Origin: Curtobacterium sp. VKM Ac-2865
Lineage (GTDB): Bacteria; Actinomycetota; Actinomycetes; Actinomycetales; Microbacteriaceae
Length of the DNA stretch: 64,000 bases
Direction of reading: 5' to 3'
Assembly (NCBI RefSeq): GCF_015350905.1
Contig: NZ_JADKRZ010000003.1
Coordinates: forward strand, 1-64,000
Shown here: positions 16,951 through 26,019 of the stretch, piece by piece
How positions within the stretch are numbered: position 1 is the stretch's first letter
Layout of the letters: every line of letters starts with the position of its first letter
Translations under genes and position numbers: made by a program
The notes under the pieces: generated by a model
Seen by the model: the letters and a program-made list of their open reading frames with translations, nothing else
Database searches by the model: none
Told to the model about the DNA's origin: nothing

Positions 16951-17567
16951 GCACCACGACGCCCATCCCCGCCCCCGGGTTCGACGACCCCACCCGTGGC
17001 GCGCAGCGGGTGTTCCGCGCCGTCCTCGACGCGCTCGCCCACCCCGGCCGCCGGTACCCGCTGGCCGTCCCCCCGGCACCCCCGACGGCGTTCGGCCCCG
17101 GGCTCGCCGCCGTCGCACTGACGCTGTTCGACGAGGAGTGCTCGGTGTGGATCGCCGGCGCCGCCGGCGACGACGCGGAACTCGCGGCCTGGCTGGCCTT
17201 CCACACGGGGGTGTCCCGCGCCACCCACCCGGCCGACGCCGACTTCGTCGTGGTGACCCGAGCCTCCCGTCCGGCCCTGGCCGACCTGGCCCAGGGCACC
17301 GACGTGGACCCGCACCGCTCCGCGACCCTCGTGCTCGACGTGCGCGACCTCGACGGCCAGCAGCCGCTCACCGCGAGCGGCCCCGGCATCGACGGCAGCG
17401 TCGACGTCGCCGCACCGTGGGTCGACGCCGCGTTCCTCGACGAGTGGCGGCAGAACGGTGCGCGGTTCCCGCGCGGCGTGGACCTGCTGCTCGTCGAGGC
17501 CGACCACGTCGCCGCGTTCCCCAGGACCACGCGGCTCGCCGCGTCCGACACCGCACAGGAGGCCTGA
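16947..17567 (+). CDS. phnH: C-P lyase subunit PhnH
   Basis: A 206-residue subunit of the C-P lyase core. It shows the PhnH start GFDDPTRGAQRVFRAVLDALAHPG and the conserved GPGIDG segment late in the protein. PhnH is structurally like a PLP transferase but lacks cofactor chemistry and is needed for intermediate formation. It overlaps phnG by 4 nt and phnI by 1 nt. Confidence 0.95.
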   Translation: MSTTTPIPAPGFDDPTRGAQRVFRAVLDALAHPGRRYPLAVPPAPPTAFGPGLAAVALTLFDEECSVWIAGAAGDDAELAAWLAFHTGVSRATHPADADFVVVTRASRPALADLAQGTDVDPHRSATLVLDVRDLDGQQPLTASGPGIDGSVDVAAPWVDAAFLDEWRQNGARFPRGVDLLLVEADHVAAFPRTTRLAASDTAQEA

Positions 17568-18715
17568 TGTACGTCGCAGTCAAGGGTGGCGAGAAGGCGA
17601 TCGCCAACGCCCACGCCCTGCTCGCCAAGGAGGGTCGGGGCGACCCCGAGACGCCCGTGATCGCCGTCGAGGCGGTCGCCGGCCAGCTCTCGGTGCTGGT
17701 GGCCCGCGTCATGAACGAGGGCTCGCTCTACGACCCCGAGCTCGCGGCGCGAGCCGTGCTGCAGGCGCAGGGCGACGTGCTCGAAGCCGTCACCCTCGTG
17801 CGGTCCTACCGCACCACGCTCCCCCGCCTCGGCTACACGCTGCCGCTCGACACCGCGTCGCTCCCCCCGCAGCGACGGATCTCGGCGACCTTCAAGGACC
17901 TGCCCGGCGGCCAGCAGCTCGGCGTCACGTTCGACTACACGCACCGGCTCTTCGCCGACGCCGCGACGGACGGACCCGTCGTCACGGAGACCGCGGCCGA
18001 GCCGTCCGGGCCGATGCCGCGCGTGAACGACCTGCTCGGCGACGCGTCGCTCATCGAGCCGGAGCGCCACCCGGACTCGACCGACCCGGAGCCGGCCGAC
18101 CTGACGCGCGACCCGACGATGTTCCCGATGAGCCGGGCCGAACGGCTGCAGGCACTGGCGCGGGGGGACGAGGGCTTCCTGCTGTCCCTCGGCTACTCCA
18201 CGCAGCGCGGCTTCGGTCGCACCCACCCGTTCGCCGGCGAGGTCCGGGTCGGTGAGGTCGAGGTGGAGTTCGACGCACCCGACCTCGGCTTCCCGGTGCC
18301 GCTCGGTCGGCTCGAGGTCACCGAGTGCCAGATGATCAACCAGTTCACCGGCAGCGCCGACAAGCCCGCCCAGTTCACCCGCGGCTACGGACTGGCCTTC
18401 GGGCGGAGCGAGCGCAAGGCGATGTCGATGTCGCTGCTCGACCGGGCACTGCGCGCCGACGAGTTCGGCGAACGACGCGTCGCACCGGCGCAGGACGAGG
18501 AGTTCGTGGTGAGCCACAGCGACAACGTGCAGGCGACGGGCTTCGTCGAGCACCTGAAACTGCCGCACTACGTCGACTTCCAGGCGGAGCTCGGCCTGGT
18601 CCGGCGGCTCCGCGGCGAGCACGAGCGACGCGCCGCGGGCGGCGCGGGCGGCGCGGGCGACGCGGCGACCACGGCGGCGAGCGCCGCTGTCGACACCGAG
18701 GCGGTGCCCGCATGA
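17567..18715 (+). CDS. phnI: C-P lyase subunit PhnI
   Basis: A 382-residue subunit that couples phosphonate to ATP ribose with loss of adenine, acting with PhnG, H and L. It begins with the PhnI signature MYVAVKGGEKAIANAHALL and contains ATFKDLPGGQQLGVTFDYTHR, QRGFGRTHPFAGE and VSHSDNVQATGFVEHLKLPH. The last 25 residues form a Gly/Ala-rich tail not seen in the E. coli protein. The start codon overlaps the phnH stop (TGATG). Confidence 0.96.
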   Translation: MYVAVKGGEKAIANAHALLAKEGRGDPETPVIAVEAVAGQLSVLVARVMNEGSLYDPELAARAVLQAQGDVLEAVTLVRSYRTTLPRLGYTLPLDTASLPPQRRISATFKDLPGGQQLGVTFDYTHRLFADAATDGPVVTETAAEPSGPMPRVNDLLGDASLIEPERHPDSTDPEPADLTRDPTMFPMSRAERLQALARGDEGFLLSLGYSTQRGFGRTHPFAGEVRVGEVEVEFDAPDLGFPVPLGRLEVTECQMINQFTGSADKPAQFTRGYGLAFGRSERKAMSMSLLDRALRADEFGERRVAPAQDEEFVVSHSDNVQATGFVEHLKLPHYVDFQAELGLVRRLRGEHERRAAGGAGGAGDAATTAASAAVDTEAVPA

Positions 18716-19632
18716 GCGGCGAGCTGGTGTACAACGTCGGCTACCTCGACGAGCAGACCAAGCGGATGATCCGCCGTGCCCTGCTGAAGGCCGTGGCGAT
18801 CCCCGGGTTCCAGGTGCCGTTCGCCAGCCGCGAGGTCCCGATGCCCCGCGGCTGGGGCACCGGTGGCGTGCAGGTGACGGCGGCGGTCCTCGGCGAGGAC
18901 GACGTCCTCAAGGTGATCGACCAGGGCGCCGACGACACCACCAACGCCGTGTCGATCCGGCAGTTCTTCGCCCGGGTGAGCGGCGCCGCGACCACGACCC
19001 GCACGGACGAGGCGACGGTGATCCAGACCCGGCACCGGATCCCGGAGACGCCGCTGCGTGACGGACAGGTGATGGTCTACCAGGTGCCGATCCCCGAGCC
19101 GCTGCGCTTCTTGGAGCCGCGGGAGACCGAGACGCGGCGGATGCACGCGCTCGAGGAGTACGGCCTGGTCTACGTCAAGCTCTACGAGGACATCGCGCGG
19201 TACGGGCACATCGCCACGACCTACGCGTACCCGGTGATGGTCAACGGGCGGTACCTGATGGACCCGTCGCCGACGCCGAGCTTCGACAACCCGAAGCTGC
19301 ACCGGAGCCCGGCGCTCCACCTGTACGGCGCCGGCCGCGAGAAGCGCATCTACGCGGTGCCGCCCTTCACCGACGTCGTGAGCCTGGGGTTCGAGGACCA
19401 CCCGTTCGAGCCCCAGCGGTTCGAGCACCCGTGCGCGATCTGCGGGTCGACGGGCGTGTACCTCGACGAGATCATCACCGACGACGCGGGCGGCGTGCTG
19501 TTCGCCTGCTCGGACACCGACCACTGCGAGCGGACGGTCGCCGCAGGCGGCGGGGCCGCGACTCGCGGCGGGGCTGCCGCCGTCACCACCGGCCCCGCCG
19601 CGGACACGACGACCGAGGAGGTCACCGCATGA
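18712..19632 (+). CDS. phnJ: C-P lyase catalytic radical SAM subunit PhnJ
   Basis: A 306-residue enzyme that breaks the C-P bond by a radical SAM reaction, releasing the alkane and ribose cyclic phosphate. The iron-sulfur and thiyl cysteines are intact in the PhnJ-specific order C-x2-C-x21-C-x5-C (starting in HPCAICGSTG and ending in CSDTDHC). The N-terminus has YNVGYLDEQTKRMIRRALLK, a family signature. A Gly/Ala-rich tail of about 30 residues follows the last Cys. It overlaps both neighbours by 4 nt. Confidence 0.97.
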   Translation: MSGELVYNVGYLDEQTKRMIRRALLKAVAIPGFQVPFASREVPMPRGWGTGGVQVTAAVLGEDDVLKVIDQGADDTTNAVSIRQFFARVSGAATTTRTDEATVIQTRHRIPETPLRDGQVMVYQVPIPEPLRFLEPRETETRRMHALEEYGLVYVKLYEDIARYGHIATTYAYPVMVNGRYLMDPSPTPSFDNPKLHRSPALHLYGAGREKRIYAVPPFTDVVSLGFEDHPFEPQRFEHPCAICGSTGVYLDEIITDDAGGVLFACSDTDHCERTVAAGGGAATRGGAAAVTTGPAADTTTEEVTA

Positions 19633-20408
19633 GCGAACCACGTCCCCTGCTCCAGGTCCGGGGGGCCGGCCACCGCTACGGCGACCGGTACGGCTGCCGC
19701 GACGTCGACTTCGAGCTGTGGCCAGGCGAGGTGCTCGCCGTCGTCGGCGAGTCGGGTTCCGGCAAGTCCACGCTGCTCGGCACCCTCTCCCGGCGCCTGG
19801 CGCTGACGGAGGGCTCCATCCGCTACGGCACGGCCGACGGCGAGACCGTCGAGCTCGGCGACCTCAGCGAGACCGCCCTCCGACGGCTCTGGCGCTCCGA
19901 GTGGGGCTTCGTCCACCAGGACGCCGCCGATGGCCTGCGGATGCACGTCAGTGCCGGCGGCAACGTCGGGGAACCGCTCATGGCGACGGGGTGGCGGCAC
20001 TACGGACAGATCCGGGCGGTGGCGGCGGAGTGGCTCGAACGCGTCGAGATCCCGGTGGACCGCATCGACGACACCCCGGCGGAGTTCTCGGGCGGCATGC
20101 GCCAACGTCTGCAGATCGCCAGGAACCTCGTGGTGTCACCGCGGCTGGTCTTCATGGACGAACCGACCAGCGGACTCGACGTGTCGGTGCAGGCCCGCCT
20201 GCTCGACCTGATCCGCTCGCTCGTCGCCGAACTCGGGCTGGCCGTCGTGATCGTCACGCACGACCTCGCGGTCGCCCGGCTCATCTCCCACCGCACGCTC
20301 GTGATGCAGGGCGGTCGGGTCATCGAGTCCGGTCTGACCGACCGGGTGCTCGACGACCCCCAGGCCGCGTACACGCAGCTCCTCGTCTCCTCGATCCTCC
20401 AGGGGTGA
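19629..20408 (+). CDS. phnK: C-P lyase ABC-type ATPase PhnK
   Basis: A 259-residue ABC ATPase that docks on the C-P lyase core and is thought to drive turnover rather than transport. Walker A GESGSGKST, the Q-loop FVHQDAADGLRMHVSAGGNV, signature FSGGMRQRLQIARNLV and Walker B LVFMDEPTSGLD are all present. It resembles dipeptide ATPases but its position after phnJ (4-nt overlap) fixes the identity. Confidence 0.95.
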   Translation: MSEPRPLLQVRGAGHRYGDRYGCRDVDFELWPGEVLAVVGESGSGKSTLLGTLSRRLALTEGSIRYGTADGETVELGDLSETALRRLWRSEWGFVHQDAADGLRMHVSAGGNVGEPLMATGWRHYGQIRAVAAEWLERVEIPVDRIDDTPAEFSGGMRQRLQIARNLVVSPRLVFMDEPTSGLDVSVQARLLDLIRSLVAELGLAVVIVTHDLAVARLISHRTLVMQGGRVIESGLTDRVLDDPQAAYTQLLVSSILQG

Positions 20409-20415
20409 ACCGACC

Positions 20416-21141
20416 ATGACCGATCCGATCCTCACCGTCTCCGAGGTCGAGAAGACCTTCACCATGCACCTGCAGGGCGGCCAGCGCATCGAGGTGCTCC
20501 GCGGACTCAGCTTCCGCGTGCACCCGGGCGAGTGCGTCGTCCTCGGGGGCGCGTCCGGCGCCGGCAAGAGCTCCGTCCTGAAGATGGTCTACGGCAACTA
20601 CGCCGTCGACCGGGGCAGCGTCCTGCTCGGCACCGACCCGCCGCTCGACCTCGCCACCGCCGACCCACGACAGGTCATCGCCGCCCGCCGCGACACCATG
20701 GGCTACGTCAGCCAGTTCCTGCGCTGCGTGCCGCGCGTCCCGGCACTGCAGGTGGTCGCCGAGCCGCTGCTGGAGCGCGGCGTCGACCGACTGGAGGCTC
20801 GTGACCGGGCCGCCACGCTCCTCACCCGGGTGCACATCCCGGAACGCCTGTGGTCGCTGCCGCCCGCCACCTTCTCCGGCGGCGAGCAGCAGCGCGTCAA
20901 CATCGCGCGCGGCTTCATCGCGGACCTGCCGCTGCTGCTGCTCGACGAGCCGACCGCGTCCCTCGACGCACGGAACCGCGACGTCGTCGTGGAGCTGATC
21001 GCCGAGAAGCGGCGCACCGGCACCGCGATGCTCGGGATCTTCCACGACGCAGCGGTCCGTGACGCGGTCGCCGACCGCGTGGTCGACGTCGCGGTGTCCT
21101 CGCCGGCCGCGGCCCGGGAACTCGAGCGGGCCGACGCATGA
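20416..21141 (+). CDS. phnL: C-P lyase ABC-type ATPase PhnL
   Basis: A 241-residue ATPase required with PhnG, H and I for the first step of phosphonate breakdown. It has the PhnL-type opening VEKTFTMHLQGGQRIEVL, Walker A GASGAGKSS, VSQFLRCVPRV, signature FSGGEQQRVNIARG and Walker B LLLDEPTASLD. It starts 7 nt after phnK and overlaps the next gene by 4 nt. Confidence 0.95.
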   Translation: MTDPILTVSEVEKTFTMHLQGGQRIEVLRGLSFRVHPGECVVLGGASGAGKSSVLKMVYGNYAVDRGSVLLGTDPPLDLATADPRQVIAARRDTMGYVSQFLRCVPRVPALQVVAEPLLERGVDRLEARDRAATLLTRVHIPERLWSLPPATFSGGEQQRVNIARGFIADLPLLLLDEPTASLDARNRDVVVELIAEKRRTGTAMLGIFHDAAVRDAVADRVVDVAVSSPAAARELERADA

Positions 21142-21887
21142 GAGCGGCCGTCTACGCCGCACCGGGGACGCCCTCGGTGCACGCCGGGGCGGCGCGGCTC
21201 CGCACCCTGGCGGAACAGTGGCTCGGGCGGAGCGCCACCGGGGAACCCGTCGAGGCCGCGGCGCCGCTCGGGCACAGCCGGTCCTCGATCGACGCGATCA
21301 CGCGGGACGCTCGACGCTACGGCTTCCACGGGACGCTCAAGGCCCCGTTCCGGCTCGCACGGGGACACAGCCTCGACGAGCTCGACGGCGCCGTGGCCCG
21401 GTTCGCCGCCCGTCGACCGCTCGTGGTCCTGCCGTCGCTCACCCTGGCCAGGATCGACGGCTTCTTCGCCCTGGTCCCCGGCGTGCCCGCCCCGCGGCTC
21501 GACGCCATCGCGAACGACGTGGTGGTGAAGTTCGACCGGTTCCGGGCACCGCTGTCCGACGCGGACCGCTCGCGACGCGACCCGGCCGCGCTCACCGAGC
21601 GGCAACAGGAGCTGCTGGACACCTACGGCTACCCGTACGTGCTCGAGGAGTTCCGCTTCCACCTGACCCTGACCGACCGCGTCCCCCCGGGCCAGCAGCC
21701 CGAGGTCGAGCGGATGCTGCGCAGCTGGTTCGACGAGGTGCTGGGACACGACGTCCCGCTCGACGCCCTCGCGGTGTTCGTCGAACCTGAGCCGGGCGCA
21801 CCGTTCGTCCTGCACGCCGCACACCGGCTCCACCCCACCCTCACCTCCCGCACCGCCGAAGCCCCAGCCAGCGAAGGAACACGATGA
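21138..21887 (+). CDS. DUF1045 phosphonate-operon protein (2H phosphoesterase fold)
   Basis: A 249-residue protein of the DUF1045/TIGR03223 family found in C-P lyase operons. It carries two H-x-T motifs, FHGTLKAPF (about residues 63-71) and FHLTLTDR (about 173-180), the catalytic pair of 2H cyclic phosphodiesterases. No PhnP-type metallo-hydrolase is present in the window, so this enzyme may open 5-phosphoribosyl 1,2-cyclic phosphate. That role is inferred. It overlaps phnL and phnM by 4 nt each. Confidence 0.88.
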   Translation: MRAAVYAAPGTPSVHAGAARLRTLAEQWLGRSATGEPVEAAAPLGHSRSSIDAITRDARRYGFHGTLKAPFRLARGHSLDELDGAVARFAARRPLVVLPSLTLARIDGFFALVPGVPAPRLDAIANDVVVKFDRFRAPLSDADRSRRDPAALTERQQELLDTYGYPYVLEEFRFHLTLTDRVPPGQQPEVERMLRSWFDEVLGHDVPLDALAVFVEPEPGAPFVLHAAHRLHPTLTSRTAEAPASEGTR

Positions 21888-23059
21888 CCCGCGAGACCGT
21901 CTTCACCAACACCCGCGTCGTGCTCGGCGACGAGACCGTGCTCGGCTCGGTCCTGGTCCGCGACGGCGTCATCGCCGACGTCGCGACCGGTCCGGCCGCG
22001 ACCGTCGGGCTCGACCTCGACGGCGACCACCTCATGCCGGGTGTCGTCGAGCTGCACACCGACCACCTCGAGTACCACTTCAGCCCGCGGCCCGGGGTCT
22101 CCTGGGACCCGCTGCCCGCCGTGCTCGCACACGACGCACAGCTCTCGGCGGCCGGCGCGACGACCGTGTTCGACGCGGTCCGCATCGGTTCGGAGCCGGA
22201 CGGGCGCGACGGCGCAGCGGCTGCGGCACACCGGCTGGCCGGGGCCGTCGAGTCCGCGATGGGCGCTGGACTGCTCCGCGCCGAGCACGCGGTGCACCTG
22301 CGCTGCGAGGTGTCGTCCGCCGACTGCCTCGACGCCTTCCACGAGTTCGACGACGACCCGTTCGTGCGGTTGGCTTCACTCATGGACCACACGCCCGGAC
22401 AGCGGCAGTACGCCGACGTCGAGGACTTCAAGCGCTACTACCTCGCCAAGCGCCGGGTGAGCGAGGCGGACTTCGAGCAGTACGTGCAGCTGCTCCACGA
22501 GCAGTCGGCCCTGCACGCCGACCGCAACCGACGGGCCATCGCCGCCCTGGCCTCCGAGCGCGGCATCACCCTCGCCGCCCACGACGACGCGACGCCCGAG
22601 CACGTGGCGGAGTCCGTCTCCCTCGGCGTGCACATCTCCGAGTTCCCGACGACGGTCGTCGCCGCGCAGGCCGCCGTCGACCAGGGTCTGCACGTGGTGA
22701 TGGGCGCACCGAACATCGTCCGCGGCGGCAGCCAGTCCGGCAACGTGGCGGCTTCGGAGCTGCTCGACCTGGGCCTGCTCGACGTGCTGTCGTCGGACTA
22801 CGTGCCGTCGAGCCCGCTGCACGCCGTGTTCCAGCTCGCTGCCGACGGCGTGATCACCATGTCCCAGGGTGCGCGACTCATCAGCACCAACCCGGCCCGG
22901 GCGGTCGGGCTCGACGACCGTGGCGAGATCGCCGTGGGCAAGCGCGCGGACCTGGTGCGGGTCGCCACCCACGAGCTGCCCGCGGACGACCGTCGGCCGA
23001 ACGGGCGGAGCATGCCCGTCGTCCGCGGCGTGTACCGCAGCGGGGAACGCGTCTCGTGA
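21884..23059 (+). CDS. phnM: Ribose-triphosphonate diphosphatase PhnM
   Basis: A 391-residue amidohydrolase-superfamily enzyme that removes pyrophosphate from alkylphosphonate ribose triphosphate. The metal motif is MPGVVELHTDHLEYHFSPRP; other conserved parts are VFDAVRIGS, LMDHTPGQRQYAD, HDDATPEHV and LSSDYVPSSPLHA. Length and motif order match PhnM. It overlaps DUF1045 and phnN by 4 nt. Confidence 0.95.
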   Translation: MTRETVFTNTRVVLGDETVLGSVLVRDGVIADVATGPAATVGLDLDGDHLMPGVVELHTDHLEYHFSPRPGVSWDPLPAVLAHDAQLSAAGATTVFDAVRIGSEPDGRDGAAAAAHRLAGAVESAMGAGLLRAEHAVHLRCEVSSADCLDAFHEFDDDPFVRLASLMDHTPGQRQYADVEDFKRYYLAKRRVSEADFEQYVQLLHEQSALHADRNRRAIAALASERGITLAAHDDATPEHVAESVSLGVHISEFPTTVVAAQAAVDQGLHVVMGAPNIVRGGSQSGNVAASELLDLGLLDVLSSDYVPSSPLHAVFQLAADGVITMSQGARLISTNPARAVGLDDRGEIAVGKRADLVRVATHELPADDRRPNGRSMPVVRGVYRSGERVS

Positions 23060-23646
23060 CCCCGACCCCGATCGGCCCGGGTGCGTTCGTCGCCGTCGTC
23101 GGCGCGAGCGGCGTCGGCAAGGACGCCCTCATCACCTACGCGCACGACCGGACGCCCGACACCGTGCGCTACCCGCGACGGACCGTCACCCGGCCGTCGG
23201 GCCCGGGCGAGGACCACGACCCGCTCGACCCGGACGCCTTCGCCACCGCTGCCCGAACGGGCGCGTTCGCCGTCCACTGGCACGCGCACGGGCTCGACTA
23301 CGGGATCTCCGCTCAGGTCGACGAGGACGTCCTGGCGGGCATGACGGTCGTCGCGAACGTCTCCCGCGGGGTCCTCGGCGTGCTCGCGGAGCGCTACGCC
23401 CGGCTCGTGGTGGTCTGCGTGACGGTGCCGGATGCGGTCCGCGCCGAGCGGCTGCTGGCCCGCCGTCGTGAGTCCGGCGACGCGGTCACCGCCCGGCTCG
23501 AGCGCCCGGACCCGGCGCCGGACCACCAGGTCGACGTCGAGATCCGCAACGACGGCCCGCTCGAGGTCGGCGGTGAGGCGATGCTCGCCGCCGTCCTGCG
23601 TGCCCACGCCGGGGCACGGTCCACGGCGTCCGGCGGGTCCCGGTGA
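23056..23646 (+). CDS. phnN: Ribose 1,5-bisphosphate phosphokinase PhnN
   Basis: A 196-residue guanylate-kinase-like enzyme that makes PRPP from ribose 1,5-bisphosphate. The P-loop GASGVGKD is at residues 16-23 and RRTVTRP with the later FAVHWHAHGLDYGI match PhnN. The start is GTG (GTGA overlap with phnM). The segment ARRRESGDAVTARLER is a lid-like Arg-rich region. Confidence 0.92.
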   Translation: MTPTPIGPGAFVAVVGASGVGKDALITYAHDRTPDTVRYPRRTVTRPSGPGEDHDPLDPDAFATAARTGAFAVHWHAHGLDYGISAQVDEDVLAGMTVVANVSRGVLGVLAERYARLVVVCVTVPDAVRAERLLARRRESGDAVTARLERPDPAPDHQVDVEIRNDGPLEVGGEAMLAAVLRAHAGARSTASGGSR

Positions 23647-24542
23647 GCGCCAGCGCGTCGGCGGGGACCGTCGCGGTGATCGGCCCCGGCGCGATCGGCA
23701 CCACCATCGCGGCGGCACTGCACCAGGTCGGGCGCACCCCGGTCGTCTTCGGACGGTCGGCGCGCGACGAGCTGGCGTTCCGGACGGGATCGGAGCGGGT
23801 CGTTGTGCCGGGCCCCGTCCGGACGGACACCGCCGCCGTCGACGGCCCCTTCGACCTGGTGTTCCTGGCGGTCAAGACCACGCAGGTGTCCGGCGCTGCC
23901 GGGCTGCTGGCGGCGACGTGCGGTCCCGACACCGTCGTGTGCGTGCTGCAGAACGGCATCGAGCAGGTCGACTCGGTCACGCCGCTCGTCGCGGGAGCAA
24001 CGGTCGTCCCCGCGGTCGTGTGGTTCCCGGCGGTCCGGGAGCCCGACGGCGAGGTGCTGCTCCACGGAGCCGCGCGGCTCACCCTCCCCACCGGGAGCGC
24101 GTCCGACCGTGCCGCCGCCGCCCTCGACGGATCGTGGTGCACGGTCGAGACGAGCACCGACTTCCACAGCACGGCGTGGCGCAAGCTGCTGCAGAACGCG
24201 GCGGCGGGGCTGATGGTCCTGACCGGGCGCCGCTCGGGCATGTACACGCGTGACGACGTCGCCGGTCTCGCGGTGGTCTACCTGCGCGAGTGCCTGACCG
24301 TGGCCCGAGCGGACGGCGCCGTGCTCGACGACGCGGTGGTCGGGACGATCCTCGACGGCTTCCGCACGCGGCCCGCCGACCTCGGGACGTCCATCCTCGC
24401 GGACCGCGTGGCCGGCTTCCCCCTCGAGTGGGACGCCAGGAACGGCGTCGTGCAGCGCCGCGGTCGGGCGCACGGGATCCCGACGCCGGTGTCCGACGTC
24501 GTCGTGCCGCTCCTGGCGGCGGCGAGCGACGGGCCCGGGTGA
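23643..24542 (+). CDS. PanE/ApbA-family 2-dehydropantoate-reductase-like oxidoreductase
   Basis: A 299-residue NADP-dependent dehydrogenase of the ketopantoate reductase family. The Rossmann motif GPGAIGTTIA lies at about residues 13-22, FLAVKTTQ marks the NADP domain, and AWRKLLQNAAAG holds the conserved Lys and Asn. GTG start overlaps phnN by 4 nt, so it is the last gene of the C-P lyase operon. That position is unusual; it may reduce an aldehyde or keto product of phosphonate breakdown instead of ketopantoate. This is inferred. Confidence 0.85.
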   Translation: MSASASAGTVAVIGPGAIGTTIAAALHQVGRTPVVFGRSARDELAFRTGSERVVVPGPVRTDTAAVDGPFDLVFLAVKTTQVSGAAGLLAATCGPDTVVCVLQNGIEQVDSVTPLVAGATVVPAVVWFPAVREPDGEVLLHGAARLTLPTGSASDRAAAALDGSWCTVETSTDFHSTAWRKLLQNAAAGLMVLTGRRSGMYTRDDVAGLAVVYLRECLTVARADGAVLDDAVVGTILDGFRTRPADLGTSILADRVAGFPLEWDARNGVVQRRGRAHGIPTPVSDVVVPLLAAASDGPG

Positions 24543-24575
24543 CCTCGCCAGCGTCCGCGCCACCCGTTCCGGTCG

Positions 24576-25241
24576 TCAGCGACCAGCGGAGTCGAGCCCG
24601 CGCTCCCATCGGGTGAGCCACGGCAGGATCGTGGTCAGGTCGTCCGTGTCGAGGGCGTCCGTGGCCCCGGCCCGAGCCGCTGCCCCGGCGTTCAGCGCGA
24701 GCGACAGCGGGACCGTCCCGAAGAGCGGGAGGTCCGATCGGCTGTCCCCGACGGCGCAGCACCGGTCCGGCGTCAGCCCCCGCTCGGCGGCGAGCGCCAG
24801 TGCCCGGTCGCGCTTGTCGTGCTCGTCGAAGTGCTCGGCGACGGTGCCGTCGTACACGCCCCCGGTGAGCCCGATGCGCGGTCCGCCGTTCGCCGTGCAG
24901 CCGAACCGCCGGGCGAGCGCCGCGCTGACCGGCTGCCAGGCGAGCGATGCGAGGACCGGCTCCACGTCGTGCTCTCGGCACCACGCGACGACGGCGTCGA
25001 TCCCGGCGATCACGGGCAGGTCCTCGAGCCACCGGTCGATCGTCGCCGGGGTGGTCCCCCGCCATCCCCTGGCATCGATCTCGCTGACCTCCTGGTTGGA
25101 CAGCTCGCCGCTGGCGTACCGAGCCTCCGCCTGGTCGAGGTCGTGCTGGTGCCCGAGTCGTGCGGCGAGGAAGCTGCTGCTGGAGCCCGACGGCACGAGG
25201 GTGCCGTCGATGTCGACGAACACGATGCCGCGCGTGGTCAT
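24576..25241 (-). CDS. HAD-superfamily hydrolase (phosphatase)
   Basis: A 221-residue HAD phosphatase. Motif I is VFVDIDGTLVPSG (nucleophile Asp in DIDGT), motif II falls near VLASLAW, and the metal motif is CCAVGDSRSDLPLF. The cap sits between motifs I and II (helical, Trp-rich WRGTTPATIDRWLEDL). It overlaps the upstream HAD gene by 4 nt and the pair is convergent with the phosphonate operon (33-nt gap with no clear hairpin). The substrate is unknown; a sugar or amino-alcohol phosphate is possible. Confidence 0.88.
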   Translation of the reverse strand: MTTRGIVFVDIDGTLVPSGSSSSFLAARLGHQHDLDQAEARYASGELSNQEVSEIDARGWRGTTPATIDRWLEDLPVIAGIDAVVAWCREHDVEPVLASLAWQPVSAALARRFGCTANGGPRIGLTGGVYDGTVAEHFDEHDKRDRALALAAERGLTPDRCCAVGDSRSDLPLFGTVPLSLALNAGAAARAGATDALDTDDLTTILPWLTRWERGLDSAGR

Positions 25242-25936
25242 GCCGGGCGACCGCTCCGACGCGGGTCGAGCACGGGCCACCCGGACGCGCGGGCGTGGGC
25301 GGCGAGCTGCCGGTCCGGGTTCACCACGACGGGGTGACCGACCAGGGACAACAGCGGGATGTCGTGACGGGAGTCCGAGTACGCCCAGCACCCCGCCGGG
25401 TCCGCGCCCGTCCGCTCGAGCAGTCGTCGTGCCGCGGCGGCCTTGTGCGTGCCGTGCAGGAACTCGCCGTCGGGGCGTCCGGTGTAGATGCCGTCGTGCA
25501 CCTCGAGGCCGCTGGCGAGCGCGCCGGTCAGGCCGAGCCGCTCGGCGATGACCTCGGCGAGGAAGGCCGGCGACGCGGTCACGAGCCAGACCTGGTGCCC
25601 CTGCTCGAGGTGGTCCCGCGCCACGCGCGCCATCTCCGGCCACACGGCGGCCTCGGTGTGACGGTCATAGACCTGGTCGGCCAGCCGCGCCATGTCGGCG
25701 ACCGGGACACCCGTGAGCACCTCCAGCCCACGCACCCGCGCCGAGGCGAGGTGCCGGTCGTTCTCGCCGCGGACCTTGAACCGCGCCTGCTTCCAGACGG
25801 CGCCGACGATGTCCCGCACGGTGATGAGCCCGGCTGCCCGCAGACCCCGCAGCAGGTGGAACACGCTCGCACCGTGGATGAGCGTGTTGTCGACGTCGAA
25901 GAACGCGATGACCGAGGTGCTCGCCTGCTCGTCCAT
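25238..25936 (-). CDS. HAD-IB family phosphatase (SerB-like)
   Basis: A 232-residue HAD-IB hydrolase. Motif I is FFDVDNTLIHGAS, motif II LVTASPAFLAEVIAERLG, motif III region THKAAAARRLLE and motif IV AYSDSRHDIPLLSLVG. This resembles the TIGR01490 phosphoserine-phosphatase-like group. A TAGCCT box lies 9 nt upstream of the ATG, so the leader is very short. It forms an operon with the next HAD gene. Confidence 0.9.
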   Translation of the reverse strand: MDEQASTSVIAFFDVDNTLIHGASVFHLLRGLRAAGLITVRDIVGAVWKQARFKVRGENDRHLASARVRGLEVLTGVPVADMARLADQVYDRHTEAAVWPEMARVARDHLEQGHQVWLVTASPAFLAEVIAERLGLTGALASGLEVHDGIYTGRPDGEFLHGTHKAAAARRLLERTGADPAGCWAYSDSRHDIPLLSLVGHPVVVNPDRQLAAHARASGWPVLDPRRSGRPA

Positions 25937-26019
25937 GATCGGCTCAGGCTACGCGACTGGTCCGTCCGACCCGTGGTTCGCCATGATGGTCATCACCACG
26001 CGACCCGAAAGGCTCGACC

